DNA of 8,939 nt from an uncultured Eubacterium sp. (GTDB lineage: Bacteria; Bacillota; Clostridia; Oscillospirales; Acutalibacteraceae), in assembly GCA_900542875.1 (NCBI GenBank), contig UQPH01000045.1, positions 1 to 8,939 on the forward strand, read 5' to 3'. Below the pieces are notes generated by a model. That model was not told the DNA's origin. It saw only the letters and a list, made by a program, of their open reading frames with translations, and searched no databases. Made by a program: the position numbers and the translations under genes. Each line of letters begins with the position of its first letter. Within the stretch, counting starts at the first letter, position 1. This document shows, in pieces, positions 5,510-8,939 of the stretch.

Positions 5510-7494
5510 TGAGAAAAAATATGTCTCAAAACTGGAAAGCCGTAATATTTTATATATTAATTCCTGTTTTGCTTATTGGCTCGATATTTTTGCTTTCTTA
5601 TCAAAATAAAAATACCGTTACGACTAATTACAGCGAAATAGTTAACCTCTTTCGTAACGATAAAGTTGAGAGCTTTGAACTTGATTTGAGTACAGGTGAA
5701 CTTAACTATAAACTTAGAGATGATGATAAGACCGTTAATAAATACAGCGTTCCCAGCGTATCTTATTTTATAGATGATATAAGCGAATATGTCGACAGAT
5801 ATAACGACAGTCATCAGGATACGCAGATTACTTATAACTACAAAAAGGGCTCGTCAAATTCTTGGTGGATGAGTATGCTGCCCACTTTTATATTTACGGT
5901 AATCATCATACTGATGTTTGTTTGGCTTATGCGAAGAATGAGCAGTTCTATCGGTAACGAAACAAACAGAACACTCGGCTTCGGTAAAATTAAATCAAAG
6001 AATTCTTCAGGAGAGGAATCCGATAAAAAATTCGAGGATGTTGCAGGTTGTGACGAGGAAAAAGCAGAACTAGCCGAACTTGTTGATTTCCTTAAAAACG
6101 GTGAGAAATATACCGAACTCGGTGCAAGAATTCCAAAGGGCGTTCTTCTTGTAGGCCCTCCGGGTACAGGTAAAACCCTTCTTGCAAAAGCTGTTGCAGG
6201 CGAGGCAGGAGTTCCGTTTCTCAGCATTTCCGGTTCTGATTTTGTAGAGATGTATGTCGGAGTCGGTGCATCCCGTGTAAGGGATTTGTTCGAGCAGGCA
6301 AAGAAAAAGAGTCCTTGCATAGTTTTCATTGATGAGATTGATGCAGTCGGTCGTCACCGTGGTACCGGTATGGGCGGCGGAAATGATGAAAGAGAACAGA
6401 CGCTTAATCAGCTTCTTGTTGAAATGGACGGTTTCGGCTCCAATACAGGAGTTATCGTTATTGCCGCAACAAACAGACCCGATGTTCTCGACCCAGCTCT
6501 TTTAAGACCGGGCAGGTTTGACAGACAGATTACGGTTAACCGTCCCGACGCTCAGGGCAGAGAAGATATTCTTAAGGTTCACTCAAAGAATAAGCCGCTT
6601 GCTCCCGATGTTGATTTGCACGAAATTGCAAAACTTACTATCGGTTTTACCGGTGCAGACCTTGAAAATCTTATGAACGAGGCGGCTCTTCTTGCTGTAA
6701 GAAACGGCAGAAAGGCTATTGTACTTCAGGATATTATGGATGCTTCGTCACGTGTAGAACTCGGAACGGAAAAGAAATCGCATAAATTCTCCGATAAAGC
6801 AAAGAAACTTACCGCTTTTCACGAGGCAGGACATGCCGTGTCCGCTTATTATACCGAGGGTCATGACCCGGTTAAGGAAATTTCCATTATTCCCAGAGGC
6901 CTTGGAGCAGGCGGTTATACTTGGTATACTCCGCAGGAAGAAAATTATAATTCCCGTAAGGAAATGCTTGATAACCTTGTTTCCATGTTCGGCGGCAGGG
7001 TAGCAGAGGCTCTTGCACTTGATGATATTTCTACCGGTGCGTCAAACGATTTGCAGCGTGCTACCGAGATTGTTCGTGATATGGTAATTAAATACGGTAT
7101 GAGCGATTCAATCGGACCCGTTGTTTATGACAGCGGAAACGGCGAAGTTTTCCTCGGTAAGGACTACGGTCATGTAAATAACTATTCCGAAGAAACATCT
7201 GCAAGAATCGATGCCGAGGTTGAAAAAATTATGCGTCAGGCATATGACAAAACCGTTGAGATTCTTAAAGAGCATTATGATAAACTCGAACTTGTCGCAA
7301 ATGCTCTTCTTAAAAAAGAAAAGATTAACGGCGAAGAATTTGAAAACCTTATGAAATACGGCACTTTGGAGGCTCCCAAAGATGAGACAGCCGCCGATGA
7401 ATCAGAGAATGCTCTCGATACCGTAACAGAGAATGAAACGGATTCTTCAGTTGACATTCCGGATAATTCAAATGGGGAAAACAAAAACGAATAA
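5509..7494 (+). CDS. ftsH: ATP-dependent zinc metalloprotease FtsH
   Basis: A 661-residue membrane AAA+ protease that extracts and degrades misfolded membrane proteins and short-lived regulators. Order: TM1 about 11-31; extracytoplasmic domain about 32-118; TM2 about 121-141 ending in a basic MRRM; AAA domain with Walker A GPPGTGKT (216-223), pore loop MYVGVG, Walker B FIDEIDAVGRHRG (Asp275, Glu276), and second region of homology ATNRPDVLDPALLRPGRFDR (Arg333, Arg336). The M41 peptidase domain has HEAGH (His438, Glu439, His442), and the third zinc ligand is Asp514 in STGASND. The last 39 residues form an acidic, Asn/Ser-rich, probably disordered tail (13 Asp/Glu). GGAGG (5494-5498) lies 10 nt before the ATG at 5509, while the alternative ATG at 5521 is too far away, so 5509 is chosen. 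It is the last gene of the operon, followed by a terminator. In many Bacillota hpt lies between tilS and ftsH; here the two overlap by one base. Confidence 0.97.
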   Translation: MRKNMSQNWKAVIFYILIPVLLIGSIFLLSYQNKNTVTTNYSEIVNLFRNDKVESFELDLSTGELNYKLRDDDKTVNKYSVPSVSYFIDDISEYVDRYNDSHQDTQITYNYKKGSSNSWWMSMLPTFIFTVIIILMFVWLMRRMSSSIGNETNRTLGFGKIKSKNSSGEESDKKFEDVAGCDEEKAELAELVDFLKNGEKYTELGARIPKGVLLVGPPGTGKTLLAKAVAGEAGVPFLSISGSDFVEMYVGVGASRVRDLFEQAKKKSPCIVFIDEIDAVGRHRGTGMGGGNDEREQTLNQLLVEMDGFGSNTGVIVIAATNRPDVLDPALLRPGRFDRQITVNRPDAQGREDILKVHSKNKPLAPDVDLHEIAKLTIGFTGADLENLMNEAALLAVRNGRKAIVLQDIMDASSRVELGTEKKSHKFSDKAKKLTAFHEAGHAVSAYYTEGHDPVKEISIIPRGLGAGGYTWYTPQEENYNSRKEMLDNLVSMFGGRVAEALALDDISTGASNDLQRATEIVRDMVIKYGMSDSIGPVVYDSGNGEVFLGKDYGHVNNYSEETSARIDAEVEKIMRQAYDKTVEILKEHYDKLELVANALLKKEKINGEEFENLMKYGTLEAPKDETAADESENALDTVTENETDSSVDIPDNSNGENKNE

Positions 7495-7507
7495 ACATTT
7501 TTAAGAC

Positions 7508-7542
7508 AAAATAAGCCGAGAGTTTTTTCTTGGCTTATTTTT
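7508..7542 (+). terminator. Rho-independent terminator after ftsH
   Basis: AAAATAAGCC (7508-7517) pairs perfectly with GGCTTATTTT (7532-7541). The pairing can continue inward through GAGAG/TTTCTT-type pairs, including G-U pairs, down to a short T loop. The U-rich end TTTTT (7538-7542) follows the GGC directly after TTA. It starts 13 bp past the ftsH stop and closes the rnjA-ftsH operon. It may not be fully efficient, since the U-tract is short and runs into ATATAAAA. Confidence 0.82.
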
Positions 7543-7558
7543 ATATAAAAAGTATAAT
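7530..7558 (+). promoter_or_regulatory. Possible second, upstream pyrC promoter inside the terminator
   Basis: TTGGCT (7530-7535, 4/6) is followed after 17 bp by a perfect TATAAT (7553-7558). Its start would be near 7565, giving a leader of about 52 nt that would include the 7581-7601 palindrome as RNA. The -35 box lies in the terminator's 3' arm, so its match may be incidental. It is weaker than the promoter at 7565-7593. Confidence 0.3.
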
Positions 7559-7564
7559 TTTATA

Positions 7565-7593
7565 TTGACTATTTCGGCGTTTTGAATTATAAT
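7565..7593 (+). promoter_or_regulatory. Main sigma-A promoter of the pyrC-carA operon
   Basis: TTGACT (7565-7570, 5/6) lies exactly 17 bp before TATAAT (7588-7593, perfect). The predicted start near 7600 gives a leader of only about 17 nt, almost all of it the ribosome binding site AAAGAGGTG (7604-7612). There is no room for an RNA attenuator of the PyrR type in such a transcript. The -10 box lies inside a perfect palindrome. Confidence 0.8.
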
Positions 7594-7601
7594 AATTCAA
7601 A
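7581..7601. promoter_or_regulatory. Perfect 21-bp palindrome over the pyrC -10 box (candidate operator)
   Basis: The arms TTTGAATTAT (7581-7590) and ATAATTCAAA (7592-7601) are exact reverse complements around a single central A. The site covers the whole -10 box and the predicted start site, where a bound repressor would block RNA polymerase. The 1-bp centre suggests a dimeric helix-turn-helix or Fur-family regulator, but the sequence does not match the PerR, Fur, LexA, CcpA, Rex or PurR consensus as I know them. It is AT-rich, so chance is possible, though a 10/10 match at this exact place is notable. Confidence 0.5.
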
Positions 7602-7616
7602 CGAAAGAGGTGCAAT

Positions 7617-8888
7617 ATGACTACACTAATCAAGGGCGCTCTCTGTTATATCGGAGACGGTTTTCAACAAATGGATGTTCTTATAAAAGACGGCAAAATC
7701 GATACCCTTAGTACCTCCATTTCCAAAAATGGAGTTGACGCTGTTATTATTGCACAGGATAAGTATTTAGTACCGGGCTTTGTAGATGTTCATGTACATC
7801 TTAGACAGCCCGGTTTTTCTTATAAAGAGACGATAAAGACAGGCACTCTGGCTGCTGCGGCTGGGGGATATACCGCCGTTTGTTCCATGCCTAATGTCAA
7901 TCCTGTGCCCGACAGCCTCGAGGGTATAAAGGCTCAAACCGATATAATCGACAGAGACGCCGTAATAAATGTCTATCCTTTCGCATCTATCACGAAGGGC
8001 AGACAGGGCAAAGGAGAAACGGTTGATTTTAACGCACTCAAAGATATTGCTGTCGGTTTCAGTGATGACGGCACAGGCGTTCAAGACGATGATGTTATGC
8101 TTAAAGCCATGACCGAATGTGAAAAAGTGGGTAAAATAATTTCCGCTCACTGCGAGGTTAATTCTCTGCTTCACGGCGGTTATATTCATGACGGCGAATA
8201 TTGCAAAGAGCATCACCATAAGGGTATTTGCTCCGCATCGGAATATGAACAGATTGAGCGTGACTGCCGCCTTGCAAAAAAAACAGGCGTGCATTACCAT
8301 GTCTGTCATATTTCAACTAAAGAAAGCGTTGATATTATCAGAAAAGCAAAGGCGAGCGGTGTTAATGTAACCTGCGAGACAGGACCGCATTATCTCACTA
8401 TGTGCGACAAGGACTTACAAGAGGATGGTCGGTTTAAGATGAATCCGCCACTGAGATCCGAGCAGGACAAGCAGGCACTTCTACAGGGTGTGCTTGACGG
8501 TACGATAGATGTTATAGCAACCGACCATGCGCCTCACTCACAGGAAGAAAAGTCAAAGGGGCTTGCAGGCTCGGCAATGGGCGTTGTAGGACTTGAAACG
8601 GCCTTTGGCGTTCTTTATACAAAACTTGTTAAAACGGGATTTATTCCTCTTACAAAGCTCATTGAAATGATGAGCGTTAAGCCGAGGCAAATTTTTGATT
8701 TGCCGGGCGGAAAAATCGCAGAGGGCGAAGTTGCCGATTTGTCACTTCTTGACCTTGATAAAAAATGGACTGTTAACCCCGATGAATTTCTTTCAATGGG
8801 TCGTGCCACTCCGTTTGAGGGCTGGCAGCTTTGCGGAAAAAATGTATTAACTGTATGTAAAGGAGAAATTGTATATGAAGCCTTATGA
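7617..8888 (+). CDS. pyrC: Dihydroorotase, class I type
   Basis: A 423-residue amidohydrolase that interconverts carbamoyl aspartate and dihydroorotate, the third step of UMP synthesis. The N-terminus is the small amidohydrolase beta domain (residues 1-50), entering the barrel at PGFVDVHVHLRQPG with metal ligands His59 and His61 and substrate-binding Arg63. Asn93 is in MPNVNP. SDDGTGV has Asp151, which replaces the carboxylated lysine of class II enzymes. His178 (SAHCE) and His231 (CHIST) are metal ligands, and Asp303 in ATDHAPHS is the catalytic base. Length, the Asp bridge and HVHLRQPG fit class I (B. subtilis/Aquifex type) rather than the shorter E. coli type; hydantoinase or allantoinase is unlikely given carA next door. 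AAAGAGGTG lies before the ATG and supports the start. The 3' end overlaps carA by 14 bp. A run of eight A at 8276-8283 is a possible slippage site but the frame is intact. Confidence 0.95.
   Translation: MTTLIKGALCYIGDGFQQMDVLIKDGKIDTLSTSISKNGVDAVIIAQDKYLVPGFVDVHVHLRQPGFSYKETIKTGTLAAAAGGYTAVCSMPNVNPVPDSLEGIKAQTDIIDRDAVINVYPFASITKGRQGKGETVDFNALKDIAVGFSDDGTGVQDDDVMLKAMTECEKVGKIISAHCEVNSLLHGGYIHDGEYCKEHHHKGICSASEYEQIERDCRLAKKTGVHYHVCHISTKESVDIIRKAKASGVNVTCETGPHYLTMCDKDLQEDGRFKMNPPLRSEQDKQALLQGVLDGTIDVIATDHAPHSQEEKSKGLAGSAMGVVGLETAFGVLYTKLVKTGFIPLTKLIEMMSVKPRQIFDLPGGKIAEGEVADLSLLDLDKKWTVNPDEFLSMGRATPFEGWQLCGKNVLTVCKGEIVYEAL
8860..8865 (+). promoter_or_regulatory. Ribosome binding site of carA, inside pyrC
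   Basis: AAGGAG lies 9 nt before the ATG at 8875, within the last codons of pyrC. Together with the 14-bp gene overlap it identifies the carA start and implies coupled translation of the two pyrimidine genes. Confidence 0.8.
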
Positions 8889-8939
8889 TAAAAAAATCGT
8901 TCTTGAAAACGGTAAAGAATTTTACGGCTACGGCTTCGG
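8875..8939 (+). CDS. carA: Carbamoyl-phosphate synthase small subunit, N-terminal fragment
   Basis: The window ends after 21 codons plus two bases. The visible peptide MKPYDKKIVLENGKEFYGYG followed by F has the pattern of the CarA/PyrAA N-terminus (a LxLExGxxFxGxxFG beta-strand start). The small subunit is the glutamine amidotransferase that feeds ammonia to CarB for carbamoyl phosphate, the first committed pyrimidine precursor, also used for arginine. It overlaps pyrC by 14 bp in a different frame and has its own good ribosome binding site, so the two are one operon. The Cys-His-Glu amidotransferase triad lies beyond the window. The identification rests on a short peptide plus context; carB would be expected next. 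Confidence 0.85.
   Translation, partial: MKPYDKKIVLENGKEFYGYGF

Noticed and set aside
5838..6329. Leftward 163-codon open frame opposite ftsH
   Set aside because: It runs antisense to the transmembrane and Walker A/B region of ftsH, and its Ser/Pro-rich product has no recognisable motif.
8276..8283. Run of eight A in pyrC as a programmed frameshift or broken gene
   Set aside because: The zero frame continues through all downstream catalytic motifs to a natural stop; there is no overlapping continuation frame or stimulatory structure to suggest recoding.
7767..8309. Leftward 180-codon open frame opposite pyrC
   Set aside because: Antisense shadow; pyrC on the other strand has the full set of dihydroorotase motifs.
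1..8939. A new defence, mobile or biosynthetic system
   Set aside because: All coding space is taken by recognisable housekeeping genes with intact motifs. I found no direct repeats, insertion-sequence ends, CRISPR units, tRNA genes or unexplained coding frames.

Overview
This window looks like ordinary chromosomal DNA from a low-to-moderate GC Gram-positive bacterium of the class Clostridia (Bacillota). A gut-type Ruminococcaceae/Oscillospiraceae relative is my best guess, inferred from protein character and gene order only. Supporting signs are an RNase J, strong AAGGAGG-type ribosome binding sites, sigma-A-type promoters with 17-bp spacers, AT-rich intergenic DNA and pyrC followed by carA. 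Coding density is very high and every gene is a recognisable core housekeeping gene. I see no mobile element, CRISPR array, rRNA or tRNA gene, toxin-antitoxin pair or defence system, and no previously undescribed system.

Layout. Positions 1-398 (minus strand) hold the start of rnhA (RNase HI), cut by the window edge just before its last catalytic aspartate. Positions 399-570 are a very AT-rich divergent intergenic region with a near-consensus promoter for the rightward genes and a weaker candidate promoter for rnhA whose -35 box overlaps it. Positions 571-7494 hold five tightly packed rightward genes: rnjA (RNase J), rplI (ribosomal protein L9), dnaB (replicative helicase), tilS (tRNA-Ile lysidine synthetase) and ftsH (membrane AAA+ protease). 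The gaps are 45 bp, 15 bp, a 26-bp overlap and a 1-bp TAATG overlap, so they very probably form one operon of about 7 kb. It ends at a hairpin-plus-U-tract terminator at about 7508-7542. A second transcription unit starts with a consensus-like promoter (7565-7593) and contains pyrC (dihydroorotase) and the first 21 codons of carA (carbamoyl-phosphate synthase small subunit), which overlaps the end of pyrC.

How the genes work together. The first operon joins RNA turnover (RNase J), translation (L9), replication (DnaB), tRNA decoding accuracy (TilS) and membrane protein quality control (FtsH), a growth-linked housekeeping set. The second is the start of a de novo pyrimidine (UMP) operon.

Points worth a second look are modest. 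A perfect 10+1+10 palindrome lies on the pyrC -10 box. The main pyrC promoter leaves a leader too short for a PyrR-type attenuator. There is no hpt gene between tilS and ftsH. RNase J occupies the place upstream of rplI-dnaB where relatives often carry a DHH/GdpP phosphodiesterase. TilS has an unusual cysteine cluster.
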